Below, one piece after another: positions 24,494-37,132 of a DNA stretch of 64,000 nt. The translations under genes were made by a program, and so were the position numbers. Each line of letters begins with the position of its first letter. Position 1 is the stretch's first letter. The notes under the pieces are model-generated. The model was given only the letters and a program-made list of their open reading frames with translations. It searched no databases and was not told the DNA's origin. This DNA is from Bombardia bombarda (taxonomy: Eukaryota > Ascomycota > Sordariomycetes > Sordariales > Lasiosphaeriaceae): positions 1 to 64,000 of the forward strand of contig JAULSR010000006.1 of assembly GCA_030512295.1 (NCBI GenBank), read 5' to 3'.

Positions 24494-26455
24494 ATGGCAT
24501 GTGATCTGGTTGCCGACGTGTCCCCACACGATCAGGACGAGACAACCCCTCTGTTAGGGTCTCGAGCTTCAAAACCACAGTATGTGACATTTCCAGAGTC
24601 TCGTCCCGATGACGTCTGGAAGCCCTCAGCAGGATTCTGGTGGATCGAAACTGGTACGTTGTCTTATCGTTTCATGATCCGAAGAAGAAGCTAATGAAGC
24701 CCCGATGCGGGTGGAATAGCTTTGTGGGCGAATGTCTTCCTGTCGGGATTCGACGGAACCATCACAGCGTCAACGTATGCGGCTATCAGCTCTGACTTCA
24801 GTGCTGCCAACAACGCGGCATGGCTGACTACCTCGTACCTCATCACGAGCACGGCCTTCCAGCCACTGTACGGACGGCTGTCAGACATGTTTGGGAGACG
24901 CATCTGCTTTTTCGTCTCGACTGTGACGTTCATGGCAGGGTGTTTTGGTTGTTCCATAGCTGAAAGCATGCTTATGCTTAACATAATGAGAGGTCTGACA
25001 GGGTTTGGAGGAGGAGGACTTATTACCATGGGTAAGCAATCGTGGACGAAAAGAACGAACAAGGTCTGCTTCTGGATAGCGGTCGGCACTTGCTGACTTT
25101 TATCCAGCAACGGTCATAAACTCTGACATGATTCCCTTCAAACAAAGGGGAATGTACCAAGCGATGCAAAACATCCTCGTCGGTTTTGGCGCCGTGCTGG
25201 GCGCGTCTCTCGGGGGCGTCATTGCGGAGACCATTGGGTGGAGATGGTGCTTTCTTCTTCAGGTACCCGTGTCCATGGTCGCCTTAGTCGTTGGTTATTA
25301 TGTGTTGGAGAATCCCTCCCATACGATCTTGGAGTTGGATCCTAAGCGGCGTATTCGATCTGCATTTCGGCATCTCGACATATCCGGCGCCATGTTCCTC
25401 GTCATCGGACTCGTCGCCCAGTTGGTGGGGCTGAGCTTCGGTGGCAATGAGTATGCATGGAACAGTGGCCCTGTAGTCGGCACACTGGTTGGTAGTGTCG
25501 TATTGCTGGCCGTCTTCATTGCGATTGAGGCCGAGACAAGGGCCATACCGATGATCCCGCTCCGCATGTTGAACGGATGGCAACCCACCGCAGTTCAGTT
25601 AACCAACGTCTTTTCGGGGATGTCGTCTTATGCTGTAAGCTGGACATTTTGACCCTCGAGAGCCAAGACCTTGCTGACATCGCACGGTAGTACATGTTCA
25701 TGGTTCCACTCTATTTCCAGGCAGTTCGTGGGGATTCACCGTCTGCGGCTGGCCTGCGACTCATTATTCCGTCCCTAGCAACGCCTGTCGGTGGTGTCAT
25801 CGCAGGAGCCATGATGCATCGTGGATATCGGCTTTGCTATAACGTTCGGATGGGTACGGCGATGATGCTTGTCGGAAACTTGCTCGCCTGGAATATGGGG
25901 GCGACGGGATGGCGGTGGAAGGAATTCGTCTACCTCGTGCCCGCCAATCTAGGTCTTGGTCTAACGAATCCCAGTGTCCTGTTCAGCTTCGTTTCGTTGT
26001 TTGAGCACAGAGGTAAGGCGAAAACAAAGTCATCAAGGAGGTAATTACTAACCTTGGCGTAGAGCAAGCGGTCGCTACATCGACGGTGTATCTGATCCGC
26101 TCCATGGGCACCATCTATGGTGTGACGGTGACGGCGGCGATAGTGCAAAATGTGCTGAGGACAAGGCTCCGAGAGACGCTGGGAGATGAGGCGACTGATG
26201 AGGTTTGTTTTCCCGCTGCGCACGAGAAGTCGACAACTGCTGTCGCTCTTACTGATTCGGAGTCTTCAGCTTGTCGAGAAGCTGAGAAAGTCGGTGTTCG
26301 CATTGCGCGATCTGCCCCCGGCGACGGAGATCGCGGTCAGAGCGCTGTACGGAGATGCCCTCAGGATTGCGTTTGCTGCATCGTCTGGCTTTGCATTGTT
26401 GGCATTTGCCTTTTCGTGGGCTCATAAGACAGGCGTGCTCCAGCGAAAGACATGA
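24494..26455 (+). CDS. MFS transporter, DHA2/Vba-like
   Basis: Six exons: 24494-24653, 24720-25031, 25108-25634, 25691-26012, 26063-26202 and 26270-26455, with introns of 50-76 bp that all close in phase. The N-terminal DETTPLLGSR is a vacuole-type leader. FDGTITASTYAAI in TM1, the loop GRLSDMFGRR (MFS motif A) and a NIMRGLTGFGGGGL motif place it among fungal DHA2 drug/basic-amino-acid H+ antiporters of the Vba1/Vba2 type. Fourteen membrane spans are expected. The last intron has a weak GTTTGT donor but a good branch point (TTACTGAT) and acceptor. Without that splice the C-terminal helix is lost, so automatic models may truncate the protein. Substrate not predictable; basic amino acids or a toxic metabolite are likely classes. 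Confidence 0.85.
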
Positions 26456-27506
26456 TGCGAAAGACATGATGCGAAAATATGCCTCTTGGCTATCAGTTGA
26501 GGACAGAGCATGTGCAATGAGAAATGGAGAGGAGTGTTCGTGGGACATTCGAAATTGCTTCGGCTGGCTTGCCGCAGGGGAAAGGCGACCTGCAGGACGG
26601 GATCTGATCCGAGACGGGAGCGGGAATGGTCGTGCTGTCGGTTTCTGTTTAGGTCGAGAGGTTCGCTCGCAGGAAGGGCAAGTTAGGAGGGGAGAGTCAG
26701 GGACAACTTGTGGCGCCCATGCGTTGTGCGTTGGCGCGCCTTATTTGCGAGAGCTTGCGCTCTATCCCAATTATGGAGGGCGCAAGAGGCCGTCGTCAGC
26801 CAGCCTAGAAATGGCGTGCGAATTTAGTTCATGGCAAGAGCTAACCCCTGCCCCCACGTGCCGGTACTGCCCATCACGACATTGGAATTTGGAAGACTCC
26901 CATGCCCGGTATTTTGTTCACGCCGGTGAGCAACCCACTGCATAGGTCAATGTTTAAGTAGAATAGGTGTTATTTACTCACTATTTCTCATTTGCTACCA
27001 TTCATTTCATCTGTTTGGCGACAATTTGGAGTGAAATCGCGGTACTGTCGACACCAAAAGAAGTTCCTCTTCTCCCGCACATGACCCCAACCCTCCCTGG
27101 AATAGTGCACGCAAGTGAGCAAGCGAGGTTTTATTTATGCTTTCTTCAACTCTCGCTTCCTTTTTTCTCTAAGCGATATGAGTTTCTTGGTGGCTCCGTT
27201 ACTTTCTCTCTCTTGCAGCGTCTTGGATTATTGAGCACCCACCTTTTGATCGGCTGGAGGGGAGTCTCTTGCAGTCTATTCGCTGTCATGACACCCTCCA
27301 TGCGGTCTCAGCTGTGCGACATCTATCACGTGAACCCCCTCCGTCACTCCCGGCGATGGGGGGGTATCAGAGCTTCACAGGTGGCTCAAGCCGCCAGGCT
27401 CCGAAGATCAATGATGCTTACCTGTCAATAGTGATGGACTTGCGCCCAGCACAAGTTAAGCTTTACAAACATTTGTCTTCATTCGACCTACAAGCCAAGA
27501 CGAACA
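26456..27506. other. Intergenic region
   Basis: A 196-codon ORF (26355-26945) runs from the MFS coding end through this spacer in another frame and shows no domain; I regard it as chance. The right half is T-rich, as a promoter would be. Confidence 0.5.
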
Positions 27507-30500
27507 ATGGACCAAGCTCTTGGTAAACGAAGCGACTTCGACAAGGCCAGATTCGATGGGCTTGCAAAACTGCTCCGTCTGCGATACCATGGCCAAGTTG
27601 AAGCGCCATCTCGCGCAGAAGACTTGTGGCAAGACGATGAGGCTATCGCCGCCACTAATGACCTCGCCGAGGGTCATGAAACTCAACAAGAACAAGACAG
27701 CGCGCACTCGACCAAGGCAGCAACACTGGCCGACTTCAACTCGGATCGCCTCAAGAGATTTTTCTTGGACAGGCTGGCCGAGCTAGTGGCAAATGAGAAA
27801 GGGGGTCGCCATGTTACTGCGACCATGATGATTACGGGCCCGGATAAAGTCACGGTTCTAATTGCCAAGAACAACGGCCTTCGCCCTCGCGACAAACACT
27901 TCCTCGACATTATTGCGGCTCAATTGCGCGAGATTGCACGTGGATCCGACCCAGTGCTGCCTGGCCACGGACTCGCCGACCGCACCACAGACGGGCTGTG
28001 GCACGCTGTCCTCGTCCACTACGAGGCGAGGATTCAGGACTACGTTGTCGAGGTCCGGCAGTTGCTAAAGGCTTTCATCCAGGCCTATGGTTCCGATGAA
28101 CCGACAGCCCTGCCAGCTGAGTCGCCCCTGAGCTCGCAACTGAAGAAAATCCATAGCTCCTTGTTCGGCAGTCACGATTCAACGCTGAGCAGGAACGAGA
28201 CACTAGTGCTGCAAGCTCATGGCATATACCGAACATTCTCTGACGACGACTTCGCCGATCTCTCGTCTCCAAGACCACAGAAGCTGAGAGAATGTCTGGG
28301 TTTACTTGGGCGGTTGCGGACTGCCTTTGCTGTCCTGGTTCGGAGCGCTGAGAGACTGCCGGGTTTTGCTGATTTTACCATCTCCACTATTCAGCAGCCC
28401 CAGAGTAATGGCAAAGCGAAGCCGAGTTCCCCAGAAGCATGGACGCTTACTCAGGTTTTTCATTTTTTGGGCCGTCGTCTAGATGACAACGAGGCTCAAG
28501 TTGTCATGAGCTCGTCGAGCAAGAAGACCAAATGGACCAAAAATAAACTTATTCAGGATTTCAACAGTCTCAAGTCGTCGTCGCGCGAGATACACGCAGA
28601 AATACAGCTCATGCCGCGTTACATTGAAGCCACCACATTGGCACACGATTCGGTGTTCCAATACATTGGCTGCAGCAAGAGAAGCTGTTTTCTATGTTGG
28701 CACTTCTTGCGGCTTTTCGCACATATCAGTACTCGAGGGTGTCATGGAAAGTTATACAATTTGTGGAATGTGCCAGACTTTCAGGGACTATCTACGGTTG
28801 ACACACCCCCGGTTATGTCGGCCCTCCGGAGGCTTGAATCCCTAATCAAGCGAGAACTTCTCGGTCAAGAGATGGTCATCCTCCCGCAAGCGAAAGAGTC
28901 GACGGTAGGCGGGTCATCGGTATCAACCAGGGTTCCTCACTTTGAAGACACATCACTATCAAGCATAGCGAAAGCACACCTTGAGAACGAGCGGGCAAAT
29001 AGACTTTGGAAAAACACGAATGCGTAAGCTACCCGTTCCTTACAAGAATCAGTCTCAGCTACATAAATACATCTGACAGAACCGATCAGCAACCCAGCAT
29101 ATGAAGATTCGAGAGATATTGGTGCTGCCTCCATGACTGAACTGATGAGTGACGGCAACAGTAGCGCCAAAGCCACGTCTGGTCGTTGTGCAAACCGCGC
29201 GGATTGTGGTAAGAATACCACTCGTCGATGTTCGCATTGCAACGGAGCATGGTACTGTAGTGTTTCCTGTGAGGACGCTGATGTGTATTCCCACAAATAT
29301 GCCTGCAACCGAAGGCCTATTACCACGGCCGATTATCTGCAAGACAATGCATTTGAAGATCTCATCCCACAAGATCCGCAAACACGAGAAGACTACGGCT
29401 TCCATCGTTGCCGGGATCGCAAGGAAGAGTCACACCTGTTCGGTCTCTACCAGGGTTTGTTAAAGGGTTTTGACGTTTCCAGCGAAAAGCTGCACTCTTG
29501 GAGAACAGAAGGCACGCTTGTCGAAAATATTGTTGAACTCTACTCGGGTGTTTCTGAAGCACATCGTGGAAAATATTACCCGTGGTTTCTTCAGCATAGA
29601 TACATCCTTGAACAACAAGATGATGCGTCGATTCCAGCACCATTATCAGAGGACGAATACATCGCGGAGCGGTTTGCCGATGCGCGTCAACATCTCGATC
29701 CAGACGACAGAGACAGGGAAATATCTGACTTGACGCCCTTTGGAAAACAATACTGCTTCATGTTCTTCGCTATGATTTTAGGCAACACGCATTTTCCCCC
29801 ATCAGCGACTCATCTTGATATCTGGTTCGACCTTGGATTTGTCGTCTGCCCAGGAACCGACGACGAAGAAATATCCCATCATGAAAGAGCCCTGGGAGGC
29901 ATTTATCATGAATTGTTAGCGGGAAATAAGGGTCGTCGAGAGTATTTTCAAAGTCTCAACGCCAAGTACTCCGGCCCTGCGGACACGCCAACATGTTCAT
30001 TTAGTGCTTTTTGGAAGGCATGGGAGCAAGGCACCTTGTTTGACTTATTCGACAGCCACTCCACCCATACTGGTCAAACCTTTGGAGAACTGTTTGACTA
30101 CAGGTTCCCCGATTTGCGGGTATTCTTGACGTATCCAGGCAAACACCCTCGGCCATCGCTGTATAAGCTACGGCACTTTCTGGCAATCAAGGATGCTAAT
30201 GTGCTAAATACTGCTTTGCCGCTAGAGATCAGACATGCAGCATTGGAACATGGCTTCCACCCAACTCTCGACGCCAGAACAAGGCTGGACTTGCATAACG
30301 TCTATATGAGACTTCTCCACGTGGGACTCTCTGGACAGGGTTTGTCCTTGCAAATTGTCGACAAGATCAAGGCTGAGGGATCTCTACGCGAGTATGCCAC
30401 ACTGTATCTTGGCGACGACATTAGCGAAAGTGTGCAGTCAATCCTAAAAGGCGTGCCATACGACACCACCAACACCTTGCCCGAGATTCGTCCGGGTCGG

Positions 30501-30509
30501 CACACGTGA
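27507..30509 (+). CDS. Predicted nucleic-acid deaminase (OTT_1508-like) fused to a MYND zinc finger
   Basis: Two long exons (27507-29023 and 29090-30509) joined by a 66-bp intron give 978 residues. The first exon carries a deaminase core: HAE at residues 363-365, then GCSKRSCFLC with cysteines at 389, 394 and 397. This matches the zinc-binding HAE...C-x2-C layout of the fungal OTT_1508-like deaminase family (PF14441). The second exon opens with a MYND finger (about residues 539-578: CANRADCGK, CSHCNGAWYC, then C, H and C ligands), followed by 400 residues of unnamed, mainly helical sequence. Without splicing, exon 1 stops at TAA 29025-29027, one codon past the GTAAGC donor. The branch-like CTGAC lies 12 nt before the CAG acceptor. 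MYND fingers bind proline-rich partners. Target nucleic acid unknown. Two separate genes remain possible. Confidence 0.72.
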
Positions 30510-31235
30510 GAGAAGCCAGGCACGATTCCATCGACGTCATTTTCAGCATCACAGACCCGAAAATATAAACGCCAAATGGACGTGGATGGTTTGACGAGAA
30601 ATCCACGCCCGGTTAGGGGTGAAGCAGAATGTTACTCGAGGCTGCACATTCTCCGTTCACCCTTCCATTCATATGCACCGAAATGCATGGAAGCCAAAGA
30701 GAAGACCAGGATTATCATTGTCTAGAGTTTTGTACCCTATCACGAATTTGCCGCCCTCTCAACCATAGTGTTTGGCACCTGCCTGCAACGCTGCGCCCTA
30801 GGCATGCCTCTCTAAACCGGAATAGCCGTCATTCGCGCCACGCGAACATAACCATATCACCCTTATTTACCCCACAAAAGACCCGAATCCAGTTTACCCC
30901 GTGGAGATGGTCTTGTTGTGGGGTCCCACATTCTCGACAACGACTCCGATAGGCTAAAGGGCCAGTGAACAGCGTCTAAGTCGATATTGTCAATATACCA
31001 ACTTGTTCTCATGACTCGGCATTTCTACTTACCGCCGATACGACGGCAGTTAAACCGAAGAGAAGAAGCACACACTAGGCAGAGTGTGTTCGATTGGGTA
31101 TTCGAGATCATATAAGGCATGTATACCCTCCGACCCCAAGCCTGCTGTCCCCCCTTCCCCTTTTCCCTCTCATCCTCCATCCGCTCCAAAGTCCCCTGGA
31201 ACTTCCTCCTGCGAACATCCAGCACCTCCGTCACG
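30510..31235. other. Intergenic region
   Basis: No gene supported; contains the promoter and CT-rich leader of the DUF1996 gene. Confidence 0.5.
31111..31116 (+). promoter_or_regulatory. Probable TATA box of the DUF1996 gene
   Basis: TATAAG lies 125 bp upstream of the ATG at 31236 and is followed by a CT-rich leader, as usual for strongly expressed fungal genes. Confidence 0.4.
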
Positions 31236-32619
31236 ATGTTGTGGACCGCTCTCCTCGCCCTCTCGGCGCTTGCTGAGGCTGCGCCGGCGCTCGATACCCG
31301 CCAGGGCCGTACCACTATGCTGCGGTTCGGCTGTGCCCAGATCGTCATTGACCGGATTGACCCCCTCGTCAACCCCGGCCAGGTCGGCACTCCCCACGTT
31401 CACCAGATCGTGGGAGGCAATGCCTTCAACGCCACGATGCCCACGTCCGATGTCTCGGCCGCTGCCTCGTGCACCACCTGCCAGTTCTCCGAGGACTTCT
31501 CCAACTACTGGACGGCCAACTTGTACTTCAAGGCCCGCAACGGCAGCTACAAGCGCATTCCCCAGGGCGGTGCTGCGTACGTTGCCCCTATTGTAGAAGA
31601 AGTGAAGCTGTGTGGCTGGTTTGGAGATGGCACGGATGAAGTAACTGACGTCTTTGTCATTCCAGGCTGCAATTCAACGACAAGTTCAGCACCCAGACCC
31701 AGGGCGGTGTCCTCGTCTACTACGTTTCCGCCCAGCCCGGAAGCATCACTGCCTTCAAGCCCGTGAGTCTACCTGGTCACCTCGAAACTGACCACCCTAC
31801 CCAATACTGACCGTGGCTCGTACCATCCAGGGCTTCCGCATGCTTGTCGGTGACCCCATGCAGCGCTCGCGCACCGGCACCACCCTGAAGAGGCAGAACT
31901 GCTTCCGTTGCTACACGGGCCCCAACTTCGGTGGCGACACCGGCGCCCCCTGCCAGGACAACAACGTCGACACCGAGGCCCTCCCCAAGAAGGTCTGCCC
32001 CGGCGGCATCCGCTCCAACATCCACTTCCCGACGTAAGCTGCAACCCTCACCCCCTCGTCCATCGCTTTGTTACTGACAGACCCACAGCTGCTGGGACGG
32101 CAAGAACCTCGACTCGCCCAACCACCAGGACCACGTGGCCTACCCGGTCTCGGGCCCGGCCACCTTCCTCTCGCTCGGCGGCGCCTGCCCCTCGACCCAC
32201 CCGGTGCGCATCCCCCAGCTCATGTACGAGGTCGTCTGGGACACCACAAAGTTCAACAACAAGGCCGAGTGGCCCGCGGACGGCTCGCAGCCCTTCGTGC
32301 TCAGCACGGGCGACAACACCGGCCTCGGCCAGCACGCCGACTACGTCTTTGGCTGGAAGGGCGACTCCCTGCAGCGCGCCATGGACACGGCCGGCTGCAT
32401 GGGCGCCTCGTGCGCCAACCTCAAGACGCAGAAGATTGAGGACGCCCGCAAGTGCGCCGTCAAGGCGCTGGTCAAGGAGGATAATGATGGCTGTGAGTTT
32501 TCCTTCTTACCTAGTTATTCTTTGCGGCGTATGTTGCAGTGCTTTGATGCTGACCATGGCTTGTTTGACATATAGGGCTCACCAAGCTTCCCGGATCTGA
32601 CTCTTCCATGCCCATGTAA
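31236..32619 (+). CDS. Secreted DUF1996 (WSC-associated type) protein
   Basis: Predicted 362-residue protein in five exons: 31236-31576, 31666-31762, 31831-32033, 32089-32492 and 32576-32619, all in phase. Signal peptide MLWTALLALSALAEAAP. The mature N-terminus RFGCAQIVIDRIDPLVNPG and the GTPHVHQIVGGNAFNATM segment are hallmarks of the fungal DUF1996 domain, and CWDGKNLDSPNHQDHVAYP is its second half. The conserved histidines (HVHQ, NHQDH) look like a metal or glycan site, but no activity is established for the family. Members are secreted or wall-associated, sometimes with WSC domains; none is present here. The final exon is only 14 codons, so the C-terminus may differ in other models. An upstream in-frame region extends to 31119 but lacks a signal peptide. 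Confidence 0.85.
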
Positions 32620-33534
32620 AGCGAGTACGCTTTGACTTGATGCCGACATCGATAGAATTGTAGAGATGGGAGTTGGGTTGGTGGTGTACGAAGCCACGGG
32701 GGAGGAATGTGCATTTGTTCTGTTGTTGAGAAGTTTTATTTGTGACAAGATTACCTAGCATTGTGACAAAATTCAGCTGGCAGATTTGTCAATCTAGTAT
32801 GTAGTCTTTATGTAAACATGCTGTTGCTGCTGATAGTATTGAGAGCCCACCTATCTATGGCCAAGTTTGATTATGTTTAGAGATTTTGTCATACGCTATC
32901 CTCTTTCTTCGTACACTTACAAAGATTACATCCAAGCTAAAATCATCTCAGAAATAGAACAATGAGCTTCAGCTGCTCATAATTGTTTAACATTTGCTTG
33001 ATATTTAGATCCACTGCATTACGTATGTCTGTATATGTACGGCTCCATATTTGCGGGTTCCAGACGCCCGCCAAGTTTCTAGCTCTTGGGCTTCCCGGCT
33101 CGCTCACAGCCCCTGACTGGTAAAGTTTCTTTTTCTCGGTAGTGTTTCTCAATATGAGAACGTACCGTTCAAGATAAGCATTGGACCTGTGATCAACGCG
33201 CCATCTTAGCCACCTCTTCATGTGGCACTCGGCCGATTTGTTCCTGTACGCGTCGCCTTTCCCCTCCGTGCTGGCCTAATTCCTTCTATGTCTCCCAATC
33301 CATACCAATACCTTGTCCCCAATTAATCCAAGCCTTGTCTGACATACTCCGGTACTCTTACAAGCGTTGCAGCTGGCCAGGTAGCTGCTGTCGCTAGCCA
33401 GCTTGCTTTAAGGCTATTTGGTCATTTCCAGACACCCGGCCCACAGAATGCTGTCACACCATGTCTCCGTCGACATGTCCCCAATTTGAGGTAAAGAAAT
33501 CAGCGAGGCAAGAGCGGGCGAGGAGCAAGAGTAT
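32620..33534. other. Convergent intergenic region
   Basis: Between the 3' ends of the DUF1996 gene (plus) and phosphatidylinositol synthase (minus). AT-rich; only a 92-codon minus ORF without a domain. Confidence 0.5.
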
Positions 33535-34632
33535 CTAGTTAGACCGCTTGTTGCGCGGCAGACCCCTTTCCCTCCGTGCCTGCACGTCTCCCTCGGCCAG
33601 CCACCTGCTGGCCTTGACGAGCTGCACCACGTTGATGAACTGCTTCATGAGCATGACGGGGGCGCTGACGACGCAGAGAATCCACGGGATGGTCGAATCC
33701 TAGAGGTAACGAGGGCTCGAGTTAGTATAGTGCCCTTTCCCCTTCTTCCTGAGAAACCAAACGGTAGACACTCACCATCTTGTTGGCGCGGGCCAGCTCG
33801 AGCGCGCCGGCGCTGTAAGGGTTGTTGAAGATGACTTTGGCGGCATCGGGGGCTTGCTTTAGCAGACCAGGCGACAGCAGCGGGCTGCTGAAGGAGAGCA
33901 GGTAGAGGGCGATGAAGAAGAGCTCATTCAGGAGGCAGAAGATGAACAGAACGGTCTAGAAGGGGGTCAGGTCAGTCAAGGCATCCCAGAATTGGTAGGT
34001 CATAGTCTTGTGTGTATGACGCACTCGGTTGGTGTAGTAGAGGTTGAGCAACCAGCTGCGCGACTTGTCGACGTTCTTGTGCGATTCATCGGAGCCGCCC
34101 ATGGTAAGGGTGGCGACGATGTGGACGTAGTGGCTTGCGAGATCGAGCGAGATGAGGCATTGGAAGATGACGATCCACCTCGGGAAGGCGGAGCTCAGGA
34201 AGACCAGTAGACAGGCCGTGGAGCAACGATCGGTCACCATGTCGAGCACCGCGCCGAAGCGTGTCGACTGGTCGAGGTATCGGGCGGCGTAGCCATCGAG
34301 GGCGTCGAGCAGGCAGGAGACGCTGTAGAGGGCGCAGCATGTGCGCGGGTGGAACGGCATGTAGTAGAGGGAGGCGATGGCGAGGATGATTCGGCTGTAG
34401 CCTGTGGTAGAAGCTTGTCAGCGGGAGGGAAGGACGGAAAAAGGTATGGTGGTGTGTGCAGAGAGAGCCAATGCAATCCTTTCGTACCTATGATATTGGG
34501 GACGAAAAGGAAGATGTTTTCCTGTTTGGGGGCCTTGCTGGCAACGGCGCTGGCGTCCTTCTTGACAACTTCGGCATAGCTGGCGACATCCTTATCCTTG
34601 GCCGCCTGCCTTCTCGTTTTGGGTCCGGACAT
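33535..34632 (-). CDS. PIS1: CDP-diacylglycerol--inositol 3-phosphatidyltransferase (phosphatidylinositol synthase)
   Basis: Predicted 288-residue membrane enzyme in four exons: 34632-34488, 34401-34025, 33955-33776 and 33699-33535 (introns 86, 69 and 76 bp, all closing in phase). It catalyses CDP-diacylglycerol plus myo-inositol to phosphatidylinositol and CMP at the ER. The CDP-alcohol phosphotransferase signature is complete: D-G-x2-A-R-x8-G-x3-D-x3-D, seen as ALDGYAARYLDQSTRFGAVL followed by DMVTD. NIFLFVPNIIGYSRIILA is the usual first membrane segment, and the length matches fungal Pis1. The N-terminal 40 residues are hydrophilic (MSGPKTRRQAAKDKD), as in filamentous fungi. This is an essential housekeeping gene and the best synteny anchor here. 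The start ATG is the only one consistent with the family. Confidence 0.93.
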
Positions 34633-35492
34633 GGTGAAGAGATCCTTAAGGCCGAGTGTTCCGGTGGGATGACGATTGGGAGAAAGCAAAAAAATGAAGG
34701 CTGCGCGCGTCAGGACGATTGGAGTGGGGCGCGGGGAGCTGTTCAAAGAGGACGAGTTTTTTTGCGGGTGGGTGCGAAGATTGCGAAAGAAAAGGTCGGA
34801 GAGAGCTGACGACAGAGCTAGGTGACCAATAGGTTTGTTATTAATATAGTGTCTGGAAGGAGAGGCGAAGAAGAGAAGTCGAGAGTTTCGAGTGCGAGCG
34901 AGGCAATCCTGGCGCTCAGGAGATGTGATGATGGTGGTGGGACAGATTAGGTAGATTAGCAAACAAAAATCCATTTGGTCCTTGTCCGCTGCTGTCCCCG
35001 TCCGTCCAGGGGGGTCAGCTCGCTGGAATCTGCATGGGTCTGACAACCAGAGAGATGGGTGGGTCCACAGTCTGGACCGTGCATTAGGTGAGCAGTGAGC
35101 AAGGCACGGTGACGTCGGCAGGTCGGATCAACCCAGGGGCCGCTCCGAGCGGTCTGTTTCCGTGGTCTGTTTCCGTCTTGAAGCCAGCAGCCGCAACTTT
35201 ATGCGTCGCCCAGTCCAAAACTCTCCGACGTGACGAACAAGAACGGGTTGCACACTGCCAAACAGATGATAATAAACCTCAATCCCGTCTCTCCCACATT
35301 GCTAATCATGACAGATTATAGGGTTTTACTCCATCTTTCTCAGCAGACACATGGCCAGTTGTCAACCAGCTTCAGGAATAAAATGTTACATTATCGTGTG
35401 ACACTCCAATAGTCTTTTCCCCAATCAGCCACTGCATCACCACCCCCCCCCCCCCCCCCCCCCCAATTCCTCACCATCCCGCCCTCCAGCCA
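34633..35492. other. Divergent/3' spacer
   Basis: Promoter of the phosphatidylinositol synthase gene on the left, 3' flank of the propeller gene on the right. No gene supported. Direct duplication CGGTCTGTTTCCGTGGTCTGTTTCCG type near 35150-35176. Confidence 0.5.
35443..35464. repeat. 22-base poly-C run
   Basis: Uninterrupted cytosine run about 30 bp beyond the stop of the propeller gene. Length is likely unreliable in the assembly. Confidence 0.85.
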
Positions 35493-37132
35493 TCAACGGC
35501 CACCCGCCTTCAACACCCACAACGTCCCATTCCCCACAAACGCACTCCCAACCCTATACCCCGTCCCAAACAGAATGTACTTTCCCTGCACCGCAATCCC
35601 TCCCTGGAAATTCGTATCCAGCTGCATCTCCTTCAGAATCGCCCCCGTCCGCTTATCCAACACCACCAACGCGCCCCTCGAGTTCATATAGTCCCTGCCC
35701 GTGCCATCCCCCGTAATCGTCCCCGTCCGCGGAAACAGCACCAGATCCCCCGCGACCGTCGGCCCCGTCAGCGCAATGTTATTGCCCCCGAGCGTCGCCG
35801 GCGTCTGCCACAGCGTGCTGCCACTCCCCAGCGCCGACGCCCCAAACACCGTCGTCGACACATTGAACGCCAAGCCCGCCCGCGAATACGGCAGCGTATA
35901 GTACACCCGCTTGTCATCCACGGCAATCCCCCAGCTGATCCCCCCGCCGACCGTCATGTCGGCCCGCACGCTGCGCATCCACACGCTCGCGCCGTCGCTC
36001 GGCGACAGCGCATACACGACCCCGTTCTTCTGCCCCACCACCAGCAGGTCGCGGCCCAGCCCGGACGTCTTCTTGGGCACGAAGGACGGCGCCATGCCGA
36101 AGTCGGCGTCCGACCCGGGCGGCAGCGACGGGCAGTTGGCCGTGTCGATGGGCGACGTGATGCACGCGCCGTTCCACGCGTCCATGGCGGTCAGCCGGCG
36201 CACCCAGTTGACCCTGCCGGAGGAAATGTCGATGGCGATGACGGCCTCCTGGTTGACGCCGGGGGGCAGGCAGTCGGCGGTCGCGTTGGCGCAGTGCGCG
36301 AACGCGGGCGGGAAGCTGTAGACGTTGCCGGTGCCGAAGAAGACTTGGTTGCGGCCCGGGTCGACGGCCGGCTGGCTGCCCCAGACGCCGGCGCCCGACC
36401 AGCCTGCGTTGGCCGGCAGCGTGGGCACGTCCCACTTGGTGGTGAAGGTGTTGGTGCGCCGGGAGAAGGTCAGCGCGACCGTGTTGCCGATGTAGCTGCA
36501 GCAGGGGTAGTTGGCGAAGTAGAGCGGCGCGGGCTCCTCGTAGCTCGAGGTGCCGGCGAGGATCACCCCGTTGTAGACGGTGGGGGAGATGGTGACGACG
36601 GCGAGCGGGTGCGGGTTGAGTTGGGTTTTTGCGAGCACGGCGCCCGTGTGCCGGTTGACGGCGACGAGGAGGGCGTGCGCCTGCGTGCCGAAGTAGAGGA
36701 TGTCGCCGTCGATCTGGGGCGATGTGCGCGAGACGACGTAGCAGGCTGTGAGGGTCTGCGGGTCAAGAGGGCCGTAGGAGTAGATGATGGCGGTCACGTT
36801 GAGGCTCCATTGCACCTTGCAGGTGGTGAAGTCGACGGCGTAGAAGGACCCGTTCCAGGTGGGGTAGTAGACGGTGCTGTCGACGGTGACGGGCGTCGCG
36901 CTGATGCCGTATTGGTAGCTGAGCCCCGGGCACACGCGGGTCAGGGAGGGGAGTTTGGACGCGGTGACGTCGTGGCTGTCGGCCCAGCGGTTGTTGTAGA
37001 TGCCGCCGCCCCAGCCGGCGTATGAGTTCTCCGGCTGTGGTGAGAAGCTGGGAGTCGCGCTGGTTGGGGGGGTATCAGCAAGATGCTGGTCAAGGCTGAG
37101 AGCAGCGATATGGGGAGTTGTGTGAACAGCAT
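35493..37132 (-). CDS. Secreted PQQ-type beta-propeller (polyvinylalcohol-dehydrogenase-like); signal peptide one base out of frame
   Basis: The body of the protein is one long ORF with repeated propeller blades: GGIYNNRWA, ATPVTVDSTVYYPTWNGSFYAVD, SPQIDGDILYFGTQAHALLV, GAVLAKTQLNP, GVVYALSPSDGASVWMRSV and RGALVVLDKRTGAIL. These are PQQ/pyrrolo-quinoline-type repeats, as in fungal homologues annotated polyvinylalcohol dehydrogenase-like. The natural start is ATG 37132, giving MLFTQLPISLLSALTSILL, a good signal peptide. That frame differs from the body by one base, and the break fits the G7 run (plus strand 37066-37072): one more base would join them into 546 residues. No GT...AG intron explains it. 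Whether PQQ or haem is bound is unknown. The family is usually extracellular and oxidises alcohols or polyols. Confidence 0.78.

Noticed and set aside
26355..26945. 196-codon ORF running out of the MFS gene
   Set aside because: Begins in another frame of a real exon and has no domain.
34234..35046. 270-codon minus ORF extending phosphatidylinositol synthase upstream
   Set aside because: Reads through the first intron and into the 5' region; the ATG at 34632 fits the family.
36294..37025. 243-codon plus ORF inside the propeller gene
   Set aside because: Antisense of a clear propeller coding frame; Gly/Val/Asp-rich shadow.
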